This document shows, one piece after another, positions 1 to 7,133 of a stretch of 21,458 bases of DNA (within the stretch, counting starts at the first letter, position 1; the number at the start of each line of letters is the position of its first letter). Location: positions 1 to 21,458 of the forward strand of contig UQVK01000063.1 of assembly GCA_900544445.1 (NCBI GenBank), given 5' to 3'. This DNA is from an uncultured Lachnospiraceae bacterium (GTDB lineage: Bacteria > Bacillota > Clostridia > Lachnospirales > Lachnospiraceae). Below the pieces are notes generated by a model. The model had not been told where the DNA came from, did not search any database, and was given only the letters and a program-made list of their open reading frames with translations. The translations under genes and the position numbers were made by a program.

Positions 1-2
1 CT

Positions 3-98
3 CAAAAAAGCCCGGAATATCAAGGAAAATCATCGCTCAGACGATTGAAATACGGTCTCAAGGCTGCACGTCGTGCGCCTCAGTTCTCCAAGAGATAA
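3..98 (+). CDS. C-terminal tail of an unrecognised basic protein (partial)
   Basis: Reading from base 3, an open frame of 31 codons enters from the left edge and stops with TAA at 96-98. The tail is rich in Arg and Lys and ends in RRAPQFSKR. Such basic tails are common at the end of transposases and other DNA-binding proteins, which is a weak inference. A strong terminator follows about 50 bases later, which fits the end of a transcription unit. Another frame gives a shorter tail ending at 48, so the choice of frame is uncertain. I do not recognise the protein. Confidence 0.3.
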   Translation, partial: QKSPEYQGKSSLRRLKYGLKAARRAPQFSKR

Positions 99-150
99 TT
101 TCAGCTCTTTGGGAGTTGGTTGCCTGCAGGCAGACAAAAAGAATTTATGC

Positions 151-178
151 CCCGGAAGCTTCGGCTTCCGGGTTTTTT
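151..178 (+). terminator. Rho-independent terminator
   Basis: A perfect 9-base-pair stem (CCCGGAAGC / GCTTCCGGG) closes on a TTCG tetraloop and is followed by six T. It ends whatever unit enters from the left edge. The segment CCCGGAA also occurs at 11-17, so an alternative pairing with the right arm is possible. Confidence 0.9.
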
Positions 179-321
179 CAAACAAATCTGAAACAATTCC
201 AGTGCTTATTATAGAACCGTATAAAGTGCAAAGAAAATACGGTTTCAAATCACTAAAATTTCATTTTAACCGTATAACACTGAAAAAAATACAGATCTTT
301 TCTGAAAAAAGAAGTCTATAA

Positions 322-821
322 CCGTACAAGTTAAAAAATGTTCCAGGAGGAACACTGCGTCTGTCCAACAGCAGAAAATGGGTTCAATATTATCATTGTA
401 TACCTGGGGAAAGGAAAAATGGGGACTATATTCCTCAGACCAATAAGGAGCTGATTCAAAAACTTGCCCAGAAAACTTATGATGAAAAGATACTGAAACT
501 GGCTGAAAAAAGGTTGTTGCAAATAAGGAGGATCACAAAAGATTACGTCATAAATATGAGTGTCCGTTACCGCTGAGAGGGTTTGGGACTGTTCATCCGG
601 ATTTTACCTTTTTATCGAGAAGAACAAGGCAGGAAATATACTGGGAACATGATGGGAGGATGGATGATCCGGTATATGCACAGAATGCGGTCAGAAAAAT
701 ACAGGCATATGAAGAAAATGATATTTATCCCGGAGAACGGCTGATTCTCACATTTGAAACGGAAAGGAATGTTCTGGATACACGGATGGTCGGCAAACTT
801 GCCGAAAGGTATCTTTTATAG
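322..821 (+). pseudogene. Decayed gene of an uncharacterised Clostridia family with a nuclease-like C-terminus
   Basis: Two pieces of one protein lie in different frames. Frame 1 runs from the stop at 319-321 to the TGA at 574-576. It reads KNVPGGTLRLSNSRK, then QYYHCIPGERKNGDYIPQ, then KELIQKLAQKTYDEKILKLAEKRL. Frame 3 carries the end, from about 546 to TAG at 819-821, with KYECPLPLRGFGTVHPDF, QEIYWEHDGRMDD and ERLILTFETERNVLDTRM. From memory, intact relatives in gut Clostridia have the same two parts joined by a further stretch of several dozen residues. The middle is therefore probably deleted as well as frameshifted, and no start codon with a ribosome binding site is visible. The PDF...EIYWEH pattern resembles a PD-(D/E)XK-type core (inference). 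The surrounding DNA is more AT-rich than the rest of the window. Confidence 0.7.
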
Positions 822-872
822 AATCGGAAAATATGCCGGAAAGCACATCCGTCCACATCCATCCAACCTGCG

Positions 873-897
873 GTTGATTTGGCATTGCAAAATCAAC
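873..897. repeat. Inverted repeat overlapping the ECF promoter
   Basis: GTTGATTT at 873-880 and AAATCAAC at 890-897 are perfect 8-base arms around a 9-base centre. The right arm overlaps the predicted -35 box, a position expected of an operator. I cannot name the regulator. Confidence 0.5.
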
Positions 898-913
898 GGA
901 AATCGTATATAGT
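885..913 (+). promoter_or_regulatory. Likely sigma-A promoter of the ECF operon
   Basis: TTGCAA at 885-890 and TATAGT at 908-913 are separated by exactly 17 bases. Transcription would start near 920 and leave a leader of about 80 bases before the first ECF gene. The -35 box lies inside the hairpin loop and right arm of the inverted repeat at 873-897. Confidence 0.55.
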
Positions 914-1002
914 TAATAGGAAGCATTACACATGACAGGCTGGGAGTGCATCTGCATTCGCGGCCCGGCATACATTTATGAGGAACGAGGAGGAAACTCA
1001 CC

Positions 1003-1557
1003 ATGAAACTGAAGTTTGGCATCAAGGAAGTCGTTGCGATCGGTATTGGAACCGCTCTGTTCGTTGTTCTGACGAATGTGCAGGTTCCGTTCATGATCAT
1101 ACCCAACACGGCGCTGCAGTCCAGAGTAGCGGTACTGACCTTTTTCTCTGCGGTATTCGGCCCTATCGTAGGAGGCGCCATCGGAATTATCGGACACGCA
1201 CTGGGCGATGCGCTTTTCTATGGAAGCGTGTGGTGGAGCTGGGTATTCCCGGATGGACTGTTCGGCATCATCGTCGGCCTGTTCGCTGCGAAGTATGCGA
1301 TTAAGGAAGGCGGATTTACCGGAAAGAGCATCGTTCTGTTCAACGTGGTTCAGGTTATTGCGAATGCACTTGCGTGGATCGTACTTGCGCCTGTACTTGA
1401 CATTCTGATTTATGCGGAGCCTGCAAACAAGGTATTTACCCAGGGTGTTCTGGCCTTTGTGGGAAATATTGTGGTTGCCGGAGTTTTGGGATCTCTGCTG
1501 GCGTATGCGTATTCCAAGATTGGAGCGAAATCCTCCAGCCTTTCCAAGGAGGACTGA
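1003..1557 (+). CDS. ECF transporter substrate-binding subunit (S component), UPF0397-like
   Basis: This 184-residue, very hydrophobic protein has about five to six membrane segments. It resembles the UPF0397 / ECF-ribofla_trS group of S components: the N-terminus KEVVAIGIGTALFVVLTNV, the segment FGPIVGGAIGIIGHALGDAL and the following WWSWVFPDGLFG fit that family. S components capture a vitamin or small metabolite and pass it to the shared energising module. The ATG is preceded by GAGGAGG at 986-992, with good spacing. The dedicated ATPase and T subunit follow, so this is a self-contained transporter. The substrate cannot be read from the sequence; I found no thiamine, cobalamin or FMN riboswitch in the leader. 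A terminator-like hairpin separates it from the ATPase gene. Confidence 0.85.
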   Translation: MKLKFGIKEVVAIGIGTALFVVLTNVQVPFMIIPNTALQSRVAVLTFFSAVFGPIVGGAIGIIGHALGDALFYGSVWWSWVFPDGLFGIIVGLFAAKYAIKEGGFTGKSIVLFNVVQVIANALAWIVLAPVLDILIYAEPANKVFTQGVLAFVGNIVVAGVLGSLLAYAYSKIGAKSSSLSKED

Positions 1558-1605
1558 TCCGTAAAAACGGAAGCGGTGCGGCATGTCCGATTGGACGAAG
1601 AATCT

Positions 1606-1637
1606 GGCCGGCCCATCATGGGCCGGCTGTCCTTTTT
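1606..1637 (+). terminator. Hairpin terminator/attenuator inside the ECF operon
   Basis: A perfect 9-base-pair GC-rich stem (GCCGGCCCA / TGGGCCGGC, 1607-1615 with 1619-1627) has a 3-base loop and is followed by CC then five T. It lies only 14 bases before the ATG of the ATPase gene. It should lower expression of the energising subunits relative to the S component. Confidence 0.75.
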
Positions 1638-1651
1638 ATGTGAGGTAAGGA

Positions 1652-3361
1652 ATGACCCCTATTATCGAATTCAAGGATTATACTTTTAAATACCGTTCTC
1701 AGGTGGAACCGACCCTGCGGCATGTGAATCTGACCATAAACGCCGGAGAGAAGGTTCTGATTGTGGGACCGTCCGGCTCAGGAAAATCAACCCTGGCGCA
1801 CTGTATCAACGGGCTGGTTCCTTTTTCTTTCCCCGGAGAGAGTACGGGAAGCCTGACCGTAAGCGGAAAGGATCCGGCAAAGGAAGGAATCTTCGGTATG
1901 TCAAAGCTGGTGGGAACGGTGCTGCAGGATACGGACGGGCAGTTCATCGGTCTGACGGTGGCGGAGGACATCGCTTTTGCGCTGGAGAATGACTGCGTTC
2001 CCCAAGAAGAGCTGTTTCAGCGTGTGGATGAGGTTGCGGAAACCGTGGATGTGAAATTCCTTCTGGATCATGCGCCAACGGAGCTTTCCGGCGGACAGAA
2101 GCAGCGGGTGTCCATGGCAGGCGTCATGATCGATGATGTGGATATTCTGCTGTTCGATGAGCCGCTGGCAAACCTGGACCCGGCGACGGGAAAACGGGCC
2201 ATCGATCTGATCGATAAGATCAGCAAGACCACCGGAAAAACGGTGCTCATCATCGAACACAGGCTGGAGGATGCCCTTTACCGTGACGTGGACCGCATCG
2301 TGGTTGTGGGCGAGGGAGAAATCGTGGCTGACATGAAACCGGATGAGCTGCTCTGCACGGATGTGCTGGAAAAGGAAGGCATCCGGGAACCTCTCTATAT
2401 TACGGCGCTGAAGCATGCAGGCTGTACTGTGAAGCCGGAAACGATGCCGCAGCATATTGAATCGATGGAACTTGCCCCTTACAGAGAAAGGGTACAGGGA
2501 TGGTTCCAGAAGGCAGAGCTGCCTCCGGAAAGACAGCGGACGGAGTCCATGCTCGAGGTGGAGGGGGTAAGCTTCTCCTACGTCCCTGGAAAGAAGGTTC
2601 TGCAGGATATCAATTTCAGAATTGAAAAAGGGGAAATGGTCAGCATTGTGGGAAAGAACGGCGCGGGAAAGAGCACACTTTCCAATCTGATCTGTGGCTT
2701 CATCACGCCGAACTCCGGGAAAATTCTTCTGGAGGGAGAGGATATCTCCGGCCTCTCCATTAAGGAACGGGGCGAGGTTATCGGCCTGGTGATGCAGAAT
2801 CCCAACCAGATGATCAGCAAGCCCATGATTTTTGACGAGGTGGCGCTGGGGCTTGCGGTGCGCGGCGTGCCGGAGGAGGAGATCAAAGAGCGGGTACATG
2901 AAACGCTGAAAATCTGCGGCCTCTACCCTTTCCGGAACTGGCCGGTTTCCGCTCTGAGCTTTGGTCAGAAAAAGAGGGTGACCATCGCTTCCATTCTGGT
3001 GATGAATCCCCGGGTGCTGATCCTGGACGAGCCGACGGCAGGGCAGGACTTCCGGCACTATACGGAGATTATGGAATTTTTGAAAGACATCAACGAACGT
3101 CTGGGGATCACCATCATCATGATCACCCACGACATGCACCTGATGCTGGAATATGCGGACCGCGCAATTGTCATTGCGGATGGCCGGCTGATTGCAGACG
3201 ATGCGCCTGCCAGGGTTTTGACGGACAGTCAGATTGCGGACAGGGCGTATCTGAAAGAAACTTCCCTGTACGAGCTGGCCGTAAAGTGCGGCATTTCTGA
3301 TGCCTCCGGCTTTGTGGAGCGGTTCATTCATTTTGAGAGAGAGGAGAGGGCAAATGGCTAG
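1652..3361 (+). CDS. ECF transporter duplicated ATPase (two ABC domains in one chain)
   Basis: This 569-residue protein has two complete ABC ATPase domains that power the ECF transporter from the cytoplasmic face. Domain 1 has Walker A GPSGSGKS (39-46), signature LSGGQKQR (145-152), Walker B ILLFDE (165-170) and an H-loop His near 203. Domain 2 has Walker A GKNGAGKS (334-341), a modified signature LSFGQKKR (435-442), Walker B VLILDE (455-460) and H-loop His 493. In other ECF systems the two ATPases are separate EcfA and EcfA' proteins; the fused form, as in YkoD, is typical of dedicated operons. The start has GAGG at 1642-1645, six bases upstream. The stop overlaps the next gene by 8 bases, which suggests translational coupling. 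Confidence 0.95.
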   Translation: MTPIIEFKDYTFKYRSQVEPTLRHVNLTINAGEKVLIVGPSGSGKSTLAHCINGLVPFSFPGESTGSLTVSGKDPAKEGIFGMSKLVGTVLQDTDGQFIGLTVAEDIAFALENDCVPQEELFQRVDEVAETVDVKFLLDHAPTELSGGQKQRVSMAGVMIDDVDILLFDEPLANLDPATGKRAIDLIDKISKTTGKTVLIIEHRLEDALYRDVDRIVVVGEGEIVADMKPDELLCTDVLEKEGIREPLYITALKHAGCTVKPETMPQHIESMELAPYRERVQGWFQKAELPPERQRTESMLEVEGVSFSYVPGKKVLQDINFRIEKGEMVSIVGKNGAGKSTLSNLICGFITPNSGKILLEGEDISGLSIKERGEVIGLVMQNPNQMISKPMIFDEVALGLAVRGVPEEEIKERVHETLKICGLYPFRNWPVSALSFGQKKRVTIASILVMNPRVLILDEPTAGQDFRHYTEIMEFLKDINERLGITIIMITHDMHLMLEYADRAIVIADGRLIADDAPARVLTDSQIADRAYLKETSLYELAVKCGISDASGFVERFIHFEREERANG

Positions 3362-4181
3362 ACTGCTTACCTATGCGCCGAAGGATACCTGGATTCACAG
3401 GCTGTCCGGCGTAACGAAAATGCTGTTTTTCATCCTGTGGTCCGTGGTGGGCATGCTGACCTATGATACCAGAATCCTTGTGGTCATGCTGCTGTTCAGC
3501 CTGGTTGTCTTTAAGGTTTCCAAAACGGAGTGGAAGCAGGTGGGAACGGTGTTCAAGTTCATTCTTCTGTTTCTGTGCATGAATATCGTGATTGTCTATC
3601 TGTTTTCTCCCTATGAGGGCTGTACGATCTACGGCACGAGAACGGAGCTTTTTCATATTGCGGGACGCTACAGCATGACGGCGGAGCAGCTTTTCTATGA
3701 GATTAACATCATGCTGAAATACTTTACGGTAGTACCCGTGGTGCTGATGTTCATGGTGACCACCAATCCCAGTGAATTTGCGGCCAGCCTGAACCGTCTC
3801 GGCGTCAGCTATAAGGTTGGATATGCCATGGCCATCGCCCTGCGCTATGTGCCTGACGTACAGGCTGATTTTACCAAGATCAGGCACGCTCAGGAGGCCA
3901 GAGGAATCGAGATGTCCTCAAAGGCATCCATTCTCAAACGGCTGAAAAGCATGGCGAGCATCATCTTCCCGCTGATTTTTTCCAGTATGGACAGAATCGA
4001 TGTGGTCAGCAACGCCATGGAGCTGCGCGGCTTCGGAAAGAAGAAGAACCGGAGCTGGTATATGGGAAAACCGCTTTCCCGAAATGATTACGTGGCAATC
4101 GCCTTTGTGGTCTGCTTTGCGATTGTGGCGATGGTCATTACTTTCCATGATGGAAACCGTTTTTATAATCCTTTTCAATGA
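3354..4181 (+). CDS. ECF transporter transmembrane subunit (EcfT family)
   Basis: This 275-residue membrane protein of the EcfT/CbiQ family couples the ATPases to the S component. Two family hallmarks are visible near the C-terminal half: QEARGIEM, then MELRGFGKKKNR. These are the paired Arg-Gly coupling-helix motifs that contact the ATPases. Hydrophobic segments lie near the N-terminus, in the middle and at the extreme C-terminus. The chosen ATG at 3354 overlaps the ATPase stop and has the GAGGAGAGG Shine-Dalgarno directly upstream. An in-frame ATG at 3300 lies inside the ATPase gene without such a site. The order S-AA-T makes a complete transporter operon. Confidence 0.92.
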   Translation: MARLLTYAPKDTWIHRLSGVTKMLFFILWSVVGMLTYDTRILVVMLLFSLVVFKVSKTEWKQVGTVFKFILLFLCMNIVIVYLFSPYEGCTIYGTRTELFHIAGRYSMTAEQLFYEINIMLKYFTVVPVVLMFMVTTNPSEFAASLNRLGVSYKVGYAMAIALRYVPDVQADFTKIRHAQEARGIEMSSKASILKRLKSMASIIFPLIFSSMDRIDVVSNAMELRGFGKKKNRSWYMGKPLSRNDYVAIAFVVCFAIVAMVITFHDGNRFYNPFQ

Positions 4182-4190
4182 AACGTAACA

Positions 4191-4228
4191 GTTCAGGACG
4201 GCGGGAAAACAGCTGCGCCGTTCTGAAC
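4191..4228 (+). terminator. Long hairpin after the ECF operon
   Basis: GTTCAGGACGGCG at 4191-4203 pairs with CGCCGTTCTGAAC at 4216-4228 (13 pairs, one G-T) around a 12-base loop. The stem follows the EcfT stop by nine bases. No T-run follows, so it may be a processing or stability hairpin rather than a classical terminator. Confidence 0.55.
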
Positions 4229-4304
4229 AATTACCCCCAAATGTAGAAACGCTGAAATGCGGCGCGCATCAGGGCCTGAATTTTCGGCGGGAATCGAGGC
4301 AGAG

Positions 4305-5219
4305 ATGGAGTATTGTCTGGATAACGGCACACTCTCCGTGCGGGTGAGCTCGCTCGGCGGTGAGCTGCAGTCAGTGAAAAAAGATGGAAAAGAATATTTA
4401 TGGCAGGGCGATCCCGCCTACTGGGACGGTAAGGCGCCGAACCTGTTTCCCTATATTGCGAGGCTGACAAAGGAAACATGTACGGTTCATGGAAAGGCGT
4501 ATCGGATGCCCATCCACGGCTTTCTGCCCACCACGGAGCTGGCGGCCGAGGTACAGGAAGAGGAATGTCAGGAGGACGGCAGGGTTGTCCGCCTTGTGCT
4601 GCGTCTGGATGCGGATGAGCGGACGCTCGCCTGTTATCCTTTTATGTTTACGCTGCGGATTATTTATGAGCTGAAGGAGGATACCCTCCGGATCACCTAT
4701 GAGGTGGAAAACGACGGAGCAGAAGAGATGTACTTCGGAATCGGCGGTCATCCGGGCTTTCAGGCGCCGCTGGAGGACGGGCTTTCCTTTGAAGATTATT
4801 TCCTGGAATTTGAACCGGAAAAGGACGGCGGAGAGGTGGAAACGCCGGTGCGCGTCGGATTTTCTGCCGCGTGCTTCCTGAATGGAGAGGATCAGCCCTA
4901 CCCGCTGCAGGAGGGGAGGCGGATCCCGCTGCACCATGATATGTTCGATGATGATGCCATCGTGCTTACCGGAACGTCCGGATGTGTCGTCCTGCGCTCA
5001 GAGAAAGGCAGCCGCGGTGTGCGTGTGCGCTTCCCCCAGATGCCCTATATCGGTTTCTGGCATGCGGTGAAGAAGCCCGCTCCTTATGTATGTATTGAAC
5101 CCTGGTCCTCCCTGCCCTCCAGGCAGGATGTGGTGGAGGAACTGTCCGAACAGCCGGGACTCGTCCATCTGGAAGGAAAGGGCGTATACCGCAATACCTG
5201 GAGCATTCAGCTGTTCTGA
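4305..5219 (+). CDS. LacX-type aldose 1-epimerase-like protein
   Basis: This 304-residue protein has the beta-sandwich signature of the galactose mutarotase family, LacX branch. The N-terminus reads LDNGTLSVRVSSLGGELQS followed by KEYLWQGDPAYW. Likely active-site residues are His71 (PIHGF), His149 (GIGGHPGF) and Glu265 (CIEPW), matching the His/His/Glu arrangement of mutarotases. It probably interconverts sugar anomers in the cytoplasm, although the real substrate of LacX proteins is mostly unknown. ATG 4305 is chosen because the family normally begins there and GAGG at 4296-4299 precedes it; an in-frame ATG at 4257 would add 16 atypical residues. It stands alone between the ECF operon and the metal region, and I see no clear promoter. 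Confidence 0.85.
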   Translation: MEYCLDNGTLSVRVSSLGGELQSVKKDGKEYLWQGDPAYWDGKAPNLFPYIARLTKETCTVHGKAYRMPIHGFLPTTELAAEVQEEECQEDGRVVRLVLRLDADERTLACYPFMFTLRIIYELKEDTLRITYEVENDGAEEMYFGIGGHPGFQAPLEDGLSFEDYFLEFEPEKDGGEVETPVRVGFSAACFLNGEDQPYPLQEGRRIPLHHDMFDDDAIVLTGTSGCVVLRSEKGSRGVRVRFPQMPYIGFWHAVKKPAPYVCIEPWSSLPSRQDVVEELSEQPGLVHLEGKGVYRNTWSIQLF

Positions 5220-5223
5220 AATA

Positions 5224-5248
5224 TTTTCCCGAACAGCCAGTGGGAAAA
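5224..5248. terminator. Hairpin just after the epimerase-like gene
   Basis: TTTTCCC (5224-5230) and GGGAAAA (5242-5248) form a 7-base-pair stem five bases after the stop codon. There is no T-run, so termination is possible but unproven. Confidence 0.35.
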
Positions 5249-5299
5249 GGGGGACGCGGCGAAGAAATTCCAAAGAAATGTCATGGGGATTTTTCGCTT

Positions 5300-5328
5300 T
5301 TGACAACTGAGGGAGCCTGTGTTATGAT
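5300..5328 (+). promoter_or_regulatory. Strong sigma-A promoter
   Basis: A perfect TTGACA at 5300-5305 and TATGAT at 5323-5328 are separated by 17 bases. It is one of the clearest promoters in the window. The predicted start site falls on the palindrome at 5334-5355. Confidence 0.85.
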
Positions 5329-5333
5329 AAAGT

Positions 5334-5355
5334 TAAGTTAGTTAAAACTAACTTA
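5334..5355. promoter_or_regulatory. Palindromic operator, DtxR/MntR-like (metal responsive)
   Basis: TAAGTTAGTT (5334-5343) and AACTAACTTA (5346-5355) are perfect 10-base arms around AA. The site covers the expected transcription start, so a bound repressor would block initiation. The AGTTAGTT-AACTAACT form resembles sites for iron or manganese sensors of the DtxR/MntR family upstream of feo-type genes in Clostridia (from memory). No regulator gene is present in the window. Confidence 0.65.
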
Positions 5356-5482
5356 TTTGATCAGACAGAATCAAAAAGGCACCGGCAGTCATAGGATGAA
5401 TCAGAAGAAAAAGTGCCGGAACGAACCTGTAAATCGTGTCGGAAACGAATGCCGTCTGCAGCGGTGGGAATGGAGGAAAGAT

Positions 5483-5617
5483 ATGGCAGCCGGAATTATC
5501 TTTGTTTGCCTGATTGTAATCAGCGTGTTTGGAATCAAAAGCTATGCGAAATGGCTGGTCCGCCGTGGCTGCGGAAGCGGCGGCATACAGAAGAAGGGGC
5601 GGAAAAACGCATCGTGA
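5483..5617 (+). CDS. Small single-pass membrane protein, FeoB-associated-like
   Basis: This 44-residue protein has a hydrophobic N-terminal helix (about residues 3-18) followed by a short basic tail with RRGCGSGG and KKGRKNAS. The layout resembles small 'FeoB-associated' Cys/Gly membrane proteins, but only one Cys is present in the tail where relatives usually have several. The start is set by GGAGG at 5472-5476, six bases upstream. Other in-frame starts (TTG 5357, ATG 5396) lack a comparable site. It lies about 150 bases downstream of the strong promoter and metal-type palindrome, so expression is probably metal controlled. No FeoA or FeoB follows. The function is unknown. Confidence 0.6.
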   Translation: MAAGIIFVCLIVISVFGIKSYAKWLVRRGCGSGGIQKKGRKNAS

Positions 5618-5632
5618 ATTTTGTCATAAAAC

Positions 5633-5661
5633 TTCACCAAAAGGAAAATTTGTGCTAAAAT
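5633..5661 (+). promoter_or_regulatory. Extended -10 promoter of the ArsB/NhaD-like gene
   Basis: TTCACC at 5633-5638 and TAAAAT at 5656-5661 are 17 bases apart, and TGC directly before the -10 makes it an extended -10 (TGnTAAAAT). The transcript would begin near 5668, immediately before the hairpin at 5676-5704. Confidence 0.55.
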
Positions 5662-5675
5662 GAGTGAAAATACAG

Positions 5676-5704
5676 AAGGCTGCGCGGGCCCCCTGCGCAG
5701 CCTT
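5676..5704 (+). terminator. Leader hairpin, possible attenuator
   Basis: AGGCTGCGC (5677-5685) pairs with GCGCAGCCT (5695-5703), extended by A5676-T5704 and by inner GC pairs. Only three T follow (5703-5705). It could terminate read-through from the small upstream gene, or act as a leader structure of the transporter transcript that starts a few bases before it. Confidence 0.55.
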
Positions 5705-5732
5705 TCCGGGAATAATGAGGAGGGTATGTCCT

Positions 5733-7088
5733 ATGGAAGCGGCACAGATTTTGGCCGTGATTATATTCGCGGCGATGTTTCTTTTGATTGTCAGTGAGAA
5801 AATTGAGCGGCACCTGGTATCCCTTGGCTGCGGACTGCTGATGATCGTGCTGGTGTTCGGCATTTGTATGAGAAACCCGGCGGCGATCTGGAATACGCTC
5901 AGTCTGCAGAACTTTTTTTCCGTGGAGTTCTGGTATCAGGCGAGTGAGGCCGGAGAATCCTCTTCCGGAATCAACTGGTCTACGATTCTGTTCATCGCGG
6001 GCATGATGCTGATGGTGGAGGGAATGGGAAAGGCGGGATTCTTCCGCTGGCTCTGCCTGCAGCTTGCAAAACTGGTGAGGTACCGGACGGTTCCGCTGTT
6101 CATCGTGTTCATGGTAATGAGCAGCGTTCTGGCAATGTTTATCGACAGCATCACGGTCATTCTGTTTCTGGCGGCGGCGACGGTGGAACTGGCCAGACTA
6201 TTAAAGTTTAATCCGGTTCCGATGATCATTTCCGAGATCTTCTGCGCAAACCTGGGCGGCTCCGCAACCATGTGCGGAGATCCGCCGAATATCATCATCG
6301 GCACATCGCTTGGATATTCCTTTGCTGATTTCATCACGAATACGGGCGTGATCGCAGCGGCCTCCCTGATTCTGGTTATTTTCTATTTCTACTTCTGCTT
6401 CCGGAAGGAGCTGGAGAAAAGCGCGGGAGGAAAGGAAACGCTTTCTTATCCGGATCCCAGAGATGCAATTGAGAACAGAAAGGATTTTGCAATCAGCAGC
6501 GCGATTTTCGCAGCGGCGATCGTTCTGCTTGTGACGCACGCGCAGACAGGCCTGACTGTGGCGACCATAGGCGTCTTCATCGGCGCCGTGACGCTGGTGA
6601 CGGCAGGGAAGGACGCGCCGGATCTGCTGAAAAAGGTGGATTATAAGACGCTGCTGTTCTTTGTCGGCCTGTTCATTGTGGTTGGCGGTCTGGAGCAGAC
6701 AGGCATTCTGGAGATTATCGCAGGCTTCATCGCGGATGTGAGCGGGGATAACGCAATGCTGATGGTTGCGATCGTGCTCTGGATTTCAGCGATTGCCAGC
6801 GCCTTTGTGGACAACATCCCGTTTGCGGCGACCATGATTCCAGTGATCCGGTCGCTTTCCGCCGCGCAGGGCGTGGATCTTTCCGTGCTGGCATGGGCGC
6901 TTTCGATGGGGACGGACATCGGCGGCAGCGCCACTCCCATCGGTGCGAGCGCGAACGTGGTCGGCATTTCCGTTGCGGCGAAGGAAGGTCATGTGATCGG
7001 CTGGGGAAAATACTGCAAATATGCGGCCCCCGCAACAGCGCTGGTGGTGCTGTTGTCCATGATCATGATTTACATCAGATATTTCTGA
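5733..7088 (+). CDS. ArsB/NhaD-like ion transporter (SLC13/CitM superfamily)
   Basis: This 451-residue integral membrane protein has about ten to twelve hydrophobic segments. Family marks are the conserved NLGGSATMCGDPPNIIIGT (about 173-191) and its C-terminal repeat counterpart DIGGSATPIGASANVVG. The paired segments DSITVILFLAAA and DNIPFAATMIPVI reflect the inverted repeat architecture of NhaD/ArsB transporters. It probably moves Na+/H+, an oxyanion or an organic acid; the ion cannot be decided from sequence. ATG 5733 is chosen because GAGGAGGG lies eight bases upstream and a membrane helix starts at once; the in-frame ATG at 5664 would start inside or before the leader hairpin. The kinase-like gene and manganese exporter follow at short spacing, suggesting an operon. 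Confidence 0.85.
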   Translation: MEAAQILAVIIFAAMFLLIVSEKIERHLVSLGCGLLMIVLVFGICMRNPAAIWNTLSLQNFFSVEFWYQASEAGESSSGINWSTILFIAGMMLMVEGMGKAGFFRWLCLQLAKLVRYRTVPLFIVFMVMSSVLAMFIDSITVILFLAAATVELARLLKFNPVPMIISEIFCANLGGSATMCGDPPNIIIGTSLGYSFADFITNTGVIAAASLILVIFYFYFCFRKELEKSAGGKETLSYPDPRDAIENRKDFAISSAIFAAAIVLLVTHAQTGLTVATIGVFIGAVTLVTAGKDAPDLLKKVDYKTLLFFVGLFIVVGGLEQTGILEIIAGFIADVSGDNAMLMVAIVLWISAIASAFVDNIPFAATMIPVIRSLSAAQGVDLSVLAWALSMGTDIGGSATPIGASANVVGISVAAKEGHVIGWGKYCKYAAPATALVVLLSMIMIYIRYF

Positions 7089-7133
7089 ACAGGGGAATAA
7101 ATGCCGCCTGTGGCGGCAGAAGAGGAGGTACAT

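Noticed and set aside
920..1002. Riboswitch in the leader of the ECF operon
   Set aside because: No TPP, cobalamin, FMN or preQ1 core was recognised, and the leader is too short for most classes.
1901..3331. 476-residue minus-strand open frame opposite the ECF ATPase
   Set aside because: Shadow of a gene with intact Walker and signature motifs on the plus strand.
5396..5617. Longer version of the small membrane protein starting at ATG 5396
   Set aside because: The extra N-terminus is very polar, lacks a good ribosome binding site, and the hydrophobic helix starts right after the ATG at 5483.
7103..7117. GCCGCC/GGCGGC stem as a terminator between the transporter and kinase-like genes
   Set aside because: The stem is only six pairs and is followed by an AGGAGGT ribosome binding site and no T-run.
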